Shown piece by piece: positions 1 through 8,981 of a stretch of DNA of 64,000 nt (positions are counted from its first letter, which is position 1; every line of letters begins with the position of its first letter). The stretch lies in NCBI RefSeq assembly GCF_001428305.1, contig NZ_LMRZ01000003.1, positions 124,001-188,000 of the forward strand. The letters run 5' to 3'. Under the pieces are notes generated by a model. The model worked only from the letters and a program-made list of their open reading frames with translations. It did not search any database and was not told where the DNA came from. The DNA comes from Janibacter sp. Soil728. Lineage in GTDB: Bacteria > Actinomycetota > Actinomycetes > Actinomycetales > Dermatophilaceae. The position numbers and the translations under genes are program-made.

Positions 1-838
1 CCCACCCGCCCCGGTCCAGCCCGAGGGCTGCCCGGTCCCCCACGTCCCGCGCCCGGAGCACTACGAGATCGCGGTCCTGCGTGAGGACGAGTCCCGTGGC
101 GGCTCGGCCTGGGTGCACGACCACCTGCGCGAAGGGGAGGTCCTCACCGTCCGCGGACCGCGCAACCACTTCCGCCTGCCCGAGCAGGCGCAGCGCTATG
201 TCTTCGTCGCCGGCGGCATCGGCATCACCCCGATCCGGGCGATGGCCGCGCAGGCCGCCCGCGAGGGCACGCCCTACGAGATCCACTACCTCGGCCGCGA
301 GCGCGCCGGCATGGCCTTCGTCGACGAGCTGGTGGCCGAGCACGGCGATCGACTCCTCGTGCACTGCTCCAGTGAGGGCACGCGGACCGATCTGCGCGCC
401 CTGGTGTCCGACAACGCTGCTGACGGTCGCGCCGGGCGCGTGCACGTCTACGCGTGCGGTCCGCAGCGGATGATCGACGACCTGACCGTCGACACGGCGG
501 ACTGGCCCGAGGACACCGTCGTCTTCGAGCACTTCTCCTCGACCCTTGGTGAGCTCGACCCGGAGCAGGAGCACGAGTTCACCGTGCACCTCGCGGACTC
601 GGACATCGACGTGGTCGTGACCCGTGACCGGACCCTCCTGCAGACCCTGCGCGACGCCGGGTTGAGCATCCCCTCCAACTGCCAGGAGGGGCTGTGCGGC
701 ACCTGCGAGGTGCCCGTGCTCGACGGAGCGGTCGACCACCGCGATGTCGTCCTGTCCGCATCCGAGCGCCGCGAGGGCGATCGGATGATGTCGTGCTGCT
801 CCCGGGCCACGGGCGAGCACCTCGTCCTGGGTCTCTGA
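1..838 (+). CDS. Rieske-type oxygenase reductase (PDR/VanB family), 5' end outside window
   Basis: C-terminal part of an electron-transfer reductase that passes electrons from NAD(P)H through flavin to a [2Fe-2S] centre and on to a partner oxygenase. The reading frame (phase starting at base 2) is open to the window edge. The visible order is the end of the flavin domain, an NAD domain with the GGIGITPI loop, and a C-terminal plant-type ferredoxin domain with cysteines in SNCQEGLCGTC and a fourth in MSCCS. This order is that of phthalate dioxygenase reductase and vanillate demethylase reductase. The substrate cannot be told. The first 18 or so residues match the family poorly, so the very 5' edge may carry a frame error. 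The permease and homogentisate genes follow on the same strand. Confidence 0.85.
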   Translation, partial: PPAPVQPEGCPVPHVPRPEHYEIAVLREDESRGGSAWVHDHLREGEVLTVRGPRNHFRLPEQAQRYVFVAGGIGITPIRAMAAQAAREGTPYEIHYLGRERAGMAFVDELVAEHGDRLLVHCSSEGTRTDLRALVSDNAADGRAGRVHVYACGPQRMIDDLTVDTADWPEDTVVFEHFSSTLGELDPEQEHEFTVHLADSDIDVVVTRDRTLLQTLRDAGLSIPSNCQEGLCGTCEVPVLDGAVDHRDVVLSASERREGDRMMSCCSRATGEHLVLGL

Positions 839-874
839 CCCCCCTTCACCCCAACCCCACACCAAAGGCAACCG

Positions 875-2416
875 ATGACGCTTGCACTCCTGGGCATCCT
901 GCTCTCGCTCGTCCTGCTGATCACCCTGGCCTACCGCGGCCACTCGGTGATCGCCGTCGCTCCCTTCGCCGCGACGGTCGCCGTGCTCATGTCCGGCGCA
1001 CCGCTGCTGGCCAGCTACACGCAGGTCTTCATGCCCGCTCTCGGCGGGTTCATGGCGGCCTTCTTCCCCCTCTTCCTCGTCGGCGCGATCTTCGGTCGAC
1101 TGATGACGGTCAGCGGCTACGCGCGTGACCTCGCCGGGTGGATCTCGGGAGTGCTCGGTCCGCGCTTCGCCATCCTCGTCACGGTGCTGGCCACCGCGCT
1201 GCTGACCTACGGCGGCGTGAGCGCGTGGGTCGTCGTCTTCACGATCTTCCCGATCGCCACCGCGCTCTTCGCGGAGGCAGACATCCCCAAGCGGCTCATG
1301 CCGGCGGCCATCGCCCTGGGCATCTTCACCTTCGCCACCGCTGCGCTGCCCGGCTCGCCGCAGATCCACAACACGATCCCGACGAAGTTCTTCGGCACCA
1401 ACACCTTTGCCGCACCCGGCCTCGGCCTGCTCGGCGCCATCATCGTCTTCGCCCTCGGCATGCTGTGGCTCGAGCGCCGGCAGAAGCAGCTGGCTGCCGA
1501 CGGTGAGACCTTCGGTGATCTGACGATCGCCGAGCGCAAGGAGGCCGAGCGCCTCGGCGGCGGGCGCGCGACCGGCGGCACCTCTCCCGAGCGGGGTGTC
1601 GCCGACCCCGACGCACCGGAGGGTGGCGCCGCCACCCAGCCCGCCTCCGCCCCGGTGTCCGTCGCGCTGGCCGAGCGGACCTCCCCTTCGCCCGAGGTCG
1701 GTCAGCGTCCCGGTGCCGTCGCCGGTCTCATCGGCCTGAGCCCCATCCTCGCGATCGTCGCGGCCAACGCGCTGTGCACCTACCTGCTCTTCCCCGCCCT
1801 CGACTTCGGCTACCTCGCCGACAAGAAGTTCGGTGGCACCTCGATCGCGGCCGTCACCGGCATCTGGTCGGTGACCGTGGCGATGCTCGCCGGCATCGCA
1901 CTCGTCTTCCTCATGCGCGTGGGGTTCTGGCGTGAGTACGTCGAGGCGCTCACCGAGGGTGCCCGCAATGCCGTGCTGCCCGTCTTCAACACGGCGAGCG
2001 AGGTCGGTTACGGCGCGGTCATCGCCTCGCTCGCGGTCTTTGCCACCGTCCGCGACGGGATGTTCGGCGTCAGCGACAACCCGGTCGTCGTCGCCGCCGT
2101 GTCCACCTCTGGCATCTCCGGCCTCACCGGGTCGGCGTCCGGAGGTCTGACGATCACGCTCAACACCTTCGGTGAGCAGCTGGCGACGATGGCCACGGAC
2201 CAGGGCATCTCGATGGACCTCATGCACCGCGTGACGGCGATGGCCTCGACGGGCTTCGACTCACTCCCCCACAACGGTGCCATCATCACCTTGTTGCTCG
2301 TCTGCGGACTCTCGCACCGCGAGTCGTACAAGGACATCTTCGTCGTGACCGTCATCGTCCCCGTCGTGGGACTGCTCGCAGTGATGGGTATCGGCCTCAC
2401 CGTCGGAACCTTCTAG
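875..2416 (+). CDS. GntP-family permease
   Basis: Integral membrane transporter of 513 aa of the gluconate permease (GntP/CitMHS-like) superfamily, with about 12 hydrophobic segments, a GGFMAAFFPLFLVGAIFGRLM stretch split over the second and third helices, and a repeated-half layout. A hydrophilic loop near residues 210-280 (Asp, Gly, Ala, Pro and Glu rich) separates the halves and is longer than usual. It starts 36 bases after the reductase stop and ends 50 bases before hmgA, so it probably belongs to the aromatic-acid operon and may import an organic acid such as a hydroxyphenyl acid. That substrate is an inference from position only. Confidence 0.75.
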   Translation: MTLALLGILLSLVLLITLAYRGHSVIAVAPFAATVAVLMSGAPLLASYTQVFMPALGGFMAAFFPLFLVGAIFGRLMTVSGYARDLAGWISGVLGPRFAILVTVLATALLTYGGVSAWVVVFTIFPIATALFAEADIPKRLMPAAIALGIFTFATAALPGSPQIHNTIPTKFFGTNTFAAPGLGLLGAIIVFALGMLWLERRQKQLAADGETFGDLTIAERKEAERLGGGRATGGTSPERGVADPDAPEGGAATQPASAPVSVALAERTSPSPEVGQRPGAVAGLIGLSPILAIVAANALCTYLLFPALDFGYLADKKFGGTSIAAVTGIWSVTVAMLAGIALVFLMRVGFWREYVEALTEGARNAVLPVFNTASEVGYGAVIASLAVFATVRDGMFGVSDNPVVVAAVSTSGISGLTGSASGGLTITLNTFGEQLATMATDQGISMDLMHRVTAMASTGFDSLPHNGAIITLLLVCGLSHRESYKDIFVVTVIVPVVGLLAVMGIGLTVGTF

Positions 2417-2466
2417 GACCCCACCCAACGGCGAGTCACCCCCTCGCCCGAGATCAAGGAGTGACC

Positions 2467-3687
2467 ATGGCCCACTACCGCCAGGTCGGACCGGTGCCGG
2501 ACAAGCGGCACACCCTCTTCAAGGACGGCAACGGCAAGATCCTGTCCGAGGAGCTCATGGGCGAGGAGGGCTTCAGCTCGGACAGCTCGCTGCTCTACCA
2601 CCGCCACATCCCGTCGGGCATCGTCGGCGCTCGCCACTGGGAGCTGCCCGACCAGACGCTCACACCCAATGAGCCGCTGCTCCCCCGGCACCTGAAGCCG
2701 CACGACCTCTTCACCGACGAGCAGGTGGCCGGCACCGACGCGGTGACCGGCCGGCAGCTCGTCCTGGGCAACCCGGACGTGCGCATCTCCTACGCCCACG
2801 TCGGCGCGACCTCCCCGTTGTACAAGAACGCGATCGGTGACGAGTGCGTCTACGTCGAGCGCGGCTCGGCACTCCTGGAGACCCAGTTCGGCGCGCTCGA
2901 GGCGAGCGAGGGCGACTACGTGATCATCCCGCGCGCCACGATCCACCGCTGGGTGCTGCGGGAGGGCGAGACCGCTCGGCTGTACGCCATCGAGGCCAAC
3001 AGCCACATCGCCCCGCCCAAGCGCTTCCTCTCCCGGTACGGGCAGTTCCTCGAGCATGCGCCCTACTGCGAGCGAGACCTGCGCGTCCCCACCGAGCCGC
3101 TGCTCGTCGAGGAGCAGGACGTCGAGGTGTACATCAAGCACCGCGGGCGCGGTCCGAGCGGCATCACCGGCACCGTGCACACCGTGCCGGAGCACCCCTT
3201 CGACGTCGTGGGCTGGGACGGGTGCCTCTACCCGTACACCTTCAACATCCGCGACTACATGCCGATCACGGGCAAGGTGCACCAGCCGCCGCCGGCCCAC
3301 CAGGTCTTCGAGGGCAACAACTTCGTCATCTGCAACTTCGTCCCGCGCAAGGTCGACTACCACGAGCTCTCCGTGCCGGTGCCGTACTACCACTCCAATG
3401 TCGACTCCGACGAGGTCATGTTCTACGTCGACGGGGACTACGAGGCGCGCAAGGGCTCGGGCATCGCCAAGGGCTCGATCTCGCTGCACCCGGGCGGGCA
3501 CGCCCACGGTCCGCAGCCGGGTGCCGTCGAGGCCTCGCTCGGCGCCGAGTACTTCGACGAGACCGCGGTCATGGTCGACACCTTCCGCCCGCTCGACCTC
3601 GGGGTCGGCGGCGTCGCCACCGACGACGGCGTCTACGCGCGCTCGTGGACCGGCGGCCGGTGGATCACCGACGAGGACGGCGCATGA
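2467..3687 (+). CDS. hmgA: homogentisate 1,2-dioxygenase
   Basis: Opens the ring of homogentisate to maleylacetoacetate with a non-haem Fe(II), the central step of tyrosine and phenylacetate-type catabolism. The 406-aa cupin protein shows the C-terminal iron-ligand region: YYHSNVDSDEVMFY (His and Glu) and GGHAHGPQPG (His), and the conserved NNFVICNFVPRKVDYH stretch. I chose ATG 2467 rather than the in-frame GTG 2461 because AAGGAG at 2456-2461 stands five bases before the ATG and would overlap the GTG. It ends in an ATGA overlap with the next gene, showing translational coupling. Length is a little under the roughly 430 aa of proteobacterial enzymes. Confidence 0.93.
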   Translation: MAHYRQVGPVPDKRHTLFKDGNGKILSEELMGEEGFSSDSSLLYHRHIPSGIVGARHWELPDQTLTPNEPLLPRHLKPHDLFTDEQVAGTDAVTGRQLVLGNPDVRISYAHVGATSPLYKNAIGDECVYVERGSALLETQFGALEASEGDYVIIPRATIHRWVLREGETARLYAIEANSHIAPPKRFLSRYGQFLEHAPYCERDLRVPTEPLLVEEQDVEVYIKHRGRGPSGITGTVHTVPEHPFDVVGWDGCLYPYTFNIRDYMPITGKVHQPPPAHQVFEGNNFVICNFVPRKVDYHELSVPVPYYHSNVDSDEVMFYVDGDYEARKGSGIAKGSISLHPGGHAHGPQPGAVEASLGAEYFDETAVMVDTFRPLDLGVGGVATDDGVYARSWTGGRWITDEDGA

Positions 3688-4553
3688 CCAGCACGAAGGG
3701 GGGCACCGTCCCGGAGCAGTTCGTCGAGTTCTTCGACGACGCCGCGACCTTCCCGCCCGGCCTCGCGCCGGTCGAGCAGGCGGTGACCGACCACGTGGCG
3801 CGACGGTCGGCTCCCTTCGTCAGTGCCGTGGGACCGGCCGTGCTCGCCCTCGCGGACCTGCCCCGGGCACGCGAGATCGCCGCCGGTCTCGACCTGTCCG
3901 GCGGTCCGGTGGAGGTCTCGGTGGTGACGCCTGCCGGTGCGCTCGACGAGGCCCTCGCCGCCGGGCAGGCGCTCACCCCCGAGCTGCGGATCGTGGCCGT
4001 CGAGCTCAAGACCGACCCGAGTGACCGGGCCATCTGGAGCGAGCAGGTGCGCGAGGCCGCGGCCGTGGGCAACCTGCCGATCTACGTCGAGCTCACCGCC
4101 GGCCAGGTGGCCGACGGCGCCCTCGACCTGCTGGCCGGCACCGGGCTGCGGCTGAAGTACCGCACCGGCGGCATCGAGGCGCATCTCTTCCCCACCCCCG
4201 AGCAGCTCGCCGACGTGCTCACCGCTGCGGTGGCCGCGGGCCTGCCCTTCAAGCTGACCGCCGGTCTGCACGAGGCGGTCCGCTACACCAACGCGACCAC
4301 CGGCTTCACCCACCACGGGTTCCTCAACATCGCGCTGGCCACCCAGGCCGCACGCGCCGGCGAGGACCGCGAGGTCGTCGCCGGCTGGCTCGCCGAGACC
4401 GACCCGGCCCGGCTCGCGGAGGCCGGCGCCACCTCCGACGGCTCGTGGCGCAAGTCCTTCACGTCCTTCGGCACCTGCAGCGTCGGCGAGCCGGCCGACG
4501 CCCTGCGGCGCCTCGATCTCTTCCCCGGCCCGACCCCCTTCGTCCACCCCTGA
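3684..4553 (+). CDS. unassigned conserved protein of the homogentisate operon
   Basis: I do not recognise a named family. The 289-aa soluble protein begins at an ATG overlapping the hmgA stop and ends 21 bases before fahA, so it is in the same transcript. It has alternating strand and helix segments like a TIM barrel: VEVSVVTP, IVAVELKTD, PIYVELTA, LRLKYRTGG, PFKLTAGLHE and HHGFLNIALA end putative strands and carry the conserved-looking Lys, Arg, His and Glu residues. There are no membrane segments or signal peptide. The operon lacks a maleylacetoacetate isomerase gene between the two known steps, so an isomerase or accessory role is possible but unproven. Confidence 0.8.
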   Translation: MTSTKGGTVPEQFVEFFDDAATFPPGLAPVEQAVTDHVARRSAPFVSAVGPAVLALADLPRAREIAAGLDLSGGPVEVSVVTPAGALDEALAAGQALTPELRIVAVELKTDPSDRAIWSEQVREAAAVGNLPIYVELTAGQVADGALDLLAGTGLRLKYRTGGIEAHLFPTPEQLADVLTAAVAAGLPFKLTAGLHEAVRYTNATTGFTHHGFLNIALATQAARAGEDREVVAGWLAETDPARLAEAGATSDGSWRKSFTSFGTCSVGEPADALRRLDLFPGPTPFVHP

Positions 4554-4574
4554 CCTGAGAGGTCCCCACACCCC

Positions 4575-5810
4575 ATGACGACTGCAGCGCAGCGCTTCTC
4601 GACCACCGGCTTCGGCCCCGACCACCTGCCCTACGCCTCCTTCTCCCCCGCCGGCGCCGACCCGCGACTGGGCGTTCGCCTGGGTGACCTGGCGATCTCC
4701 CTGGGCGACCTCGTCGCCGCGGTGACCGCCGCGAGCGGACCGCGACTGCCCGCGGAGGCCGGCACCGCCGCCTCCGCCGACGACCTCAACGCGCTTCTCG
4801 CCGCCGGCCACACCGTGTGGCAGCCGCTGCGCGCCTGGCTGCAGGAGGTCGTGACGACCGAGGGTCTCGACGGCGTCGTCGAGGCCGTCGCCACCCCGGT
4901 GTCCGACATCGAGCTGCACATGCCCTTCACCGTCGCGGACTACGTCGACTACTACGCCTCCGAGCACCACGCCTCCAACATCGGCAAGATGTTCCGCCCC
5001 GACCAGGCGCCGCTGCTGCCCAACTGGAAGCACCTGCCGGTCGGCTACCACGGCCGCGCCGGCACGGTCATCGCTTCGGGCACCGACATCCCGCGCCCCA
5101 AGGGCCTGCGCCCGGAGGAAGGGGGGACCCCCAGCTTCGGTCCCTCGCGTCGCCTCGACATCGAGGCCGAGCTGGGCTTCGTGCTCGGTGGCTCCGCCCC
5201 TCAGGGCGAGGTGTCCGTGGCTCGGGCCGGCGCCGAGCACCTGTTCGGTGTCGTCCTCTTCAACGACTGGTCCGCTCGCGACATCCAGGGCTACGAGTAC
5301 GTGCCGCTCGGTCCGTACCTCGGCAAGTCCTTCGCCTCGTCGATCTCGCTGTGGGTCACGCCGTGGGAGGCGCTGGCCGCCGCCCGCGTCGCACCGCCGG
5401 CGCGCGAGCACGAGCTCGCCGAGTACCTCGACGACTCGGTGGACGGGCCGTGGGGCCTGGACATCACCATGGAGGTCGAGCTCGACGGGCAGGTGCTCTC
5501 GCACCCGCCGGCCAAGACCCTGTACTGGACCGCGCCCCAGATGGTCGCGCACATGAGCGTCAACGGCGCCTCCCTTCGCCCGGGCGACTTCTTCGGCTCC
5601 GGCACGGTCTCCGGCACCGAGGTCGACCAGCGCGGCTCCTTCATGGAGCTGTCGTGGGGAGGCAAGGAGCCGCTCGTCCTCGCCGACGGCCGGGAGATGC
5701 GGTTCCTCGAGGACGGCCAGACCGTCACGCTGCGGGGCACCGCCCCCGGGGCCAACGGGTCGGTCATCGACTTCGGCGAGTGCGTCGGGACGATCCTCCC
5801 GGCGACCTGA
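4575..5810 (+). CDS. fahA: fumarylacetoacetase
   Basis: Hydrolyses 4-fumarylacetoacetate to fumarate and acetoacetate, the last step of the homogentisate route. The 411-aa protein has the small N-terminal SH3-like domain and the FAH catalytic domain: metal-ligand acids in DIEAELGFVLGG, then the FNDWSARDIQGYEYVPLGPYLGK-type segment beginning at about residue 231, and a FGSGTVSGTE turn near residue 339. A GAGAGG stretch lies about 13 bases before the ATG. It is the last gene of the operon. It faces the methyltransferase gene, and a 66-bp palindrome lies between them. Confidence 0.94.
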   Translation: MTTAAQRFSTTGFGPDHLPYASFSPAGADPRLGVRLGDLAISLGDLVAAVTAASGPRLPAEAGTAASADDLNALLAAGHTVWQPLRAWLQEVVTTEGLDGVVEAVATPVSDIELHMPFTVADYVDYYASEHHASNIGKMFRPDQAPLLPNWKHLPVGYHGRAGTVIASGTDIPRPKGLRPEEGGTPSFGPSRRLDIEAELGFVLGGSAPQGEVSVARAGAEHLFGVVLFNDWSARDIQGYEYVPLGPYLGKSFASSISLWVTPWEALAAARVAPPAREHELAEYLDDSVDGPWGLDITMEVELDGQVLSHPPAKTLYWTAPQMVAHMSVNGASLRPGDFFGSGTVSGTEVDQRGSFMELSWGGKEPLVLADGREMRFLEDGQTVTLRGTAPGANGSVIDFGECVGTILPAT

Positions 5811-5862
5811 GGACCTGATCTCGCACCTCTGACGCATCCTGACGCCTGGACGCATCAGACCT

Positions 5863-5943
5863 GCGACGACCATGTCCGGCGGCTCCGGCCGTGACTCGCG
5901 CGGTGGATCATGATTCACCACGTGAGTCATGGCCGGAGGCGCC
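5863..5943. repeat. 81-bp palindromic element, copy A
   Basis: Same-orientation partner of the element at 6754-6834, with about five differences over 81 bases. Bases 5878-5943 form a near-perfect palindrome of 66 bases (GGCGGCTCCGGCCGTGACTC on one side, its near complement before GGCGCC on the other), centred on ATCATGAT. The last base is the first base of the methyltransferase stop codon complement. It lies between converging genes, so the RNA hairpin may end both transcripts. Its form is that of a REP-like or miniature palindromic element. Confidence 0.85.
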
Positions 5944-6575
5944 TAAGTCACCTTCTGGCCGGGTGGACGCTTGCGCGCAATGACCGCGAGATGAGGACGG
6001 TGCTCCCGCGAGGTACGGGTATGTGTCGAGAGCACGTGGAAGCCAGCAGCCTCGATCTGCGTCGTCAGGCCCTGCTCGGATCGGCAGTAGGCCGTGGTGA
6101 CGGCATGGTCGAACGGGTGGCCGTCCGGGCCTAGGAATGCCCCCATGAGGAGATGCCCGTCGTCGGTGGTGACCCTCGCGAACTCTGCGAGGGCCGAGGC
6201 GCTCTCTTCGGGATTCATGTGGATCACGGAGTACCACGCGAGGACACCCCCGAACCGCGCGTCCACGAACGGCAGCTCAAGGAGGTCTCCCACCTCGAAA
6301 CTCGTGAGCGGGAACCTCTCGCGAGCGGACTCCACGAACTGCGGGACGGCGTCGACACCGTGCGCCACGCACCCACGCGACCGAAGGAAATCGGTCCAGT
6401 GACCGGGACCGCTCCCCGCATCGAGGACCGGGCCAACAAGCGTGTCCGACCATTCACCAAGAAGACACGCATCCAGCGGGTTCATCTGCCCGACGGACCC
6501 CAAGAGCGAGATGTACTCAGCCGCCCTCGCGACATATGCCGACCTCGTCCGACCCGGCCAAGCTGCGGTGGTCAC
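5943..6575 (-). CDS. class I SAM-dependent methyltransferase
   Basis: Small 210-aa methyltransferase with motif I VLDAGSGPGHWT, an acidic end of strand 2 (GVDAVPQFVESAR) and a motif IV-like LAWYSVIHM. It resembles the methyltransferase type 11 group; the substrate is unknown. I place the start at GTG 6575 because GGAGGGG lies five bases upstream; the open frame continues to an ATG at 6650 that has no ribosome site. Base composition is lower than its neighbours: sampled 60-base lines are about 62-65 % GC against about 75 % in fahA. It is flanked by both copies of the palindromic element and lacks the CGAAGGGRG motif, all of which suggest recent arrival. Confidence 0.8.
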   Translation of the reverse strand: MTTAAWPGRTRSAYVARAAEYISLLGSVGQMNPLDACLLGEWSDTLVGPVLDAGSGPGHWTDFLRSRGCVAHGVDAVPQFVESARERFPLTSFEVGDLLELPFVDARFGGVLAWYSVIHMNPEESASALAEFARVTTDDGHLLMGAFLGPDGHPFDHAVTTAYCRSEQGLTTQIEAAGFHVLSTHTRTSREHRPHLAVIARKRPPGQKVT

Positions 6576-6885
6576 TGAGACCCCTCCGTCATTTTCCTTG
6601 CCCTCTCGACAGTCCGGTAGATCCTGCAGGTACCTTCCGAAAGTGTCCATGTTCGCACCAGCAGCGGAGTGGACCCGCGCCGTTCAGGATGCGACCTAGC
6701 GTCGACGGCCTGGCGAGCAGTGACAGTCGGCGCTTCGCACACTTGCTGACACCGCGACGACCATGTCCGGCGGCTCCGGTCGTGACTCGCCCGATGGATC
6801 GCGATTCACCACGTGAGTCATGGCCGGAGGCGCCGGAGCCATCCAGCAAAAGGACCGTCGGAGACGAGCCGAGACCGCGTCGCGC
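6576..6885. other. 310-bp gene-free stretch with palindromic copy B
   Basis: Lies between the start of the methyltransferase gene and the end of the copper ATPase gene, both on the minus strand. It must carry the methyltransferase promoter and the 3' end of the ATPase transcript. The only structure I can see is the palindromic element at 6754-6834. No ORF with a plausible ribosome site was found. Confidence 0.7.
6754..6834. repeat. 81-bp palindromic element, copy B
   Basis: Second copy of the element at 5863-5943, same length and orientation, differing at about five positions. The palindrome part is 6769-6834. It begins 52 bases beyond the stop codon of the copper ATPase gene, so like copy A it follows the 3' end of a minus-strand gene and can act as a terminator hairpin. 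Confidence 0.85.
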
Positions 6886-8967
6886 TCAGTCGAGGAAGGA
6901 CGCCGCGCTCTTCGCCGGGCTCAGGTCCAGCCGGCGAAGCAGCTGGGCGTTGAGCGCCACGACCACGGTCGACGCCGACATGAGGATCGCCCCGACGCTC
7001 ATCGGCAGGACGAAGCCGATCGGCGCCAGGACACCAGCAGCCAGCGGGACGGAGATGAGGTTGTAGCCACCCGCCCACCAGAGGTTCTGCTTCATCTTGC
7101 GGTACGAGGCGCGGGAGAGCTCGATGACCGAGAGCACCGAGCGCGGGTCGGAGCTGGCGAGGATCACGCCGGCCGAGGCGATGGCCACGTCCGTGCCGGC
7201 GCCGATCGCGATGCCAACGTCCGCCTGGGCCAGCGCGGGGGCGTCGTTGACGCCGTCACCGACCATGGCGACCTTCCTCCCTTCGCCCTGCAGCTCGGCG
7301 ACCTTGGCCGCCTTGTCCTGCGGGCGCACCCCGGCGAAGACCCGGTCGATGCCCAGCTCCGCGGCCACCGTCTGCGCGACGGCCTGCGCGTCACCGGTGA
7401 TCATCACGACCTGCGCGCCCGCAGCGTGCAGCGCGTCCACGGCATCACGGGACTCGGGGCGGACCTCGTCGGCCAGGCGCAGCGCGCCGATGACGACGCC
7501 GTCGGCCACCACGTGCAGGATGATCGCGCCCTCGTCGCGCCAGGACTCGACGGCTGGCAGCTCGACGAGGTCGTGCTGCTCGAGCAGGTAGGGGCCGCCG
7601 ACCTCGACGACGGTGCCGCCGACGCTCGCCCGGACACCCACCGCGGGTGACGAGGTGAAGTCGCTGGCCGCCGCCACGTCGAGCCCCTCCTCGGTGGCGG
7701 CGCCGACGATCGCGCGGGCAAGCGGGTGCTCGCTGTCACCCTCGGCGGCGGCAGCCAGCGCGAGGACCTCGTCGCGGGTGTGGCCGTCGACCGGCTCGAC
7801 GGCGGTGACCGTCGGCTCGCCCTTGGTCAGCGTGCCGGTCTTGTCGAAGAGGACCGTGTCGACGGTGCGCATGGACTCCAGTGCGAGGCGGTCCTTGACG
7901 AGCACCCCGCCGCGGGCGGCACGCTCGGTCGCGATCGAGACCACGAGCGGGATCGCCAGACCGAGTGCGTGCGGGCAGGCGATGACCAGGACGGTGATCG
8001 TGCGGACGACGGCGCTGTCGGGCATCCCGAGCAGCGACCAGACCACGGCCGTGACGAGCGCCGCGCCGAGGGCGAACCAGAAGAGCCAGCCCGCGGCCGT
8101 GTCGGCGATGCGCTGGGCGCGTGAGGACGAGGCTTGCGCGTCGGTGACGAGTCGCTGGATCCCGGCGAGCGCGGTGTCGTCGCCGGTCGCGGTGATCTCC
8201 ACCCGCAACCCGGAGTCGGTGGCGACGGTCCCGGCGACGACCGCATCCCCCTTCGCACGGCGGACGGTCCTGGACTCCCCGGTGACCATCGACTCGTCCA
8301 TGCTGGCCGAGCCGTCGACGACGGTGCCGTCCGCGGGAACCGCGGCACCGGGGCGGACGATGACGACGTCACCGACCTCGAGGTCGGCCGGCGCCACGGC
8401 GACCACCTGGTCGCCCTCGACCCGCTCCGCCTCGTCGGGCAGGAGCGCAGCGAGGGAGTCCAGCGCGGACGTGGTCTGGGCGAGGGAGCGCATCTCGATC
8501 CAGTGGCCGAGCAGCATGATGACGACCAGCAGCGCCAGCTCCCACCAGAAGCTCAGCTCGTGGTGCAGCACACCGAGGCTGGCACCCCACGAGGCGATGA
8601 AGGCCACCGTGATGCCCAGGGCGATGAGCAGCATCATCCCCGGCTTACGGGCGCGGATCTCGGACACGGCTCCGGTGAGGAAGGGGCGGCCACCCCAGAC
8701 GTACATGACCGTCCCGAGGACCGGCGAGACCCAGCGAGCCCACTCCCCCTGCGGCAGGTCGTAACCGACGAGGTTGGCGAACATGTCGTTGAAGCCCACG
8801 ACAGGCACCGCCAGCGCGAGCATGATCCAGAAGAGGCGCCGGAACTGGCCCGCGTGGTCGCCGTGCCCGGCGTGACCACCGTGACCGGAGTGGTCCCCGT
8901 GCCCGGCATGCTCATCGTGGCTGGCAGGCTGGGTGTGGTCCGCGTGGTGGTCCTGTACGTCCGTCAT
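6886..8967 (-). CDS. copB: P1B-type copper-translocating ATPase, CPH class
   Basis: Membrane pump that uses ATP to export copper ions. The 693-aa protein starts with a His-rich tail (His-Gly and Asp repeats, residues 7-39) instead of an HMA domain. It has the actuator TGES at 229-232, the transport motif CPH at 331-333, the phosphorylated Asp in DKTGT at 375, and the GDGVNDAPAL hinge. CPH in place of CPC marks the CopB (P1B-3) group. The last membrane helices carry the expected Asn, Met and Ser residues (MSVGAILMSAS). The operator-like site at 8982-8996 lies 15 bases before the start codon. Confidence 0.92.
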   Translation of the reverse strand: MTDVQDHHADHTQPASHDEHAGHGDHSGHGGHAGHGDHAGQFRRLFWIMLALAVPVVGFNDMFANLVGYDLPQGEWARWVSPVLGTVMYVWGGRPFLTGAVSEIRARKPGMMLLIALGITVAFIASWGASLGVLHHELSFWWELALLVVIMLLGHWIEMRSLAQTTSALDSLAALLPDEAERVEGDQVVAVAPADLEVGDVVIVRPGAAVPADGTVVDGSASMDESMVTGESRTVRRAKGDAVVAGTVATDSGLRVEITATGDDTALAGIQRLVTDAQASSSRAQRIADTAAGWLFWFALGAALVTAVVWSLLGMPDSAVVRTITVLVIACPHALGLAIPLVVSIATERAARGGVLVKDRLALESMRTVDTVLFDKTGTLTKGEPTVTAVEPVDGHTRDEVLALAAAAEGDSEHPLARAIVGAATEEGLDVAAASDFTSSPAVGVRASVGGTVVEVGGPYLLEQHDLVELPAVESWRDEGAIILHVVADGVVIGALRLADEVRPESRDAVDALHAAGAQVVMITGDAQAVAQTVAAELGIDRVFAGVRPQDKAAKVAELQGEGRKVAMVGDGVNDAPALAQADVGIAIGAGTDVAIASAGVILASSDPRSVLSVIELSRASYRKMKQNLWWAGGYNLISVPLAAGVLAPIGFVLPMSVGAILMSASTVVVALNAQLLRRLDLSPAKSAASFLD

Positions 8968-8981
8968 ACTTGGTGAACGTA

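Noticed and set aside
2844-3683. 5' extension of the 289-aa homogentisate-operon gene across hmgA
   Set aside because: The extension is the Arg and Ala-rich shadow of hmgA; the ATG overlapping the hmgA stop is the natural start.
6576-6650. Longer methyltransferase start at 6650
   Set aside because: The extra 25 residues are not conserved in type and have no ribosome site, whereas GTG 6575 does.
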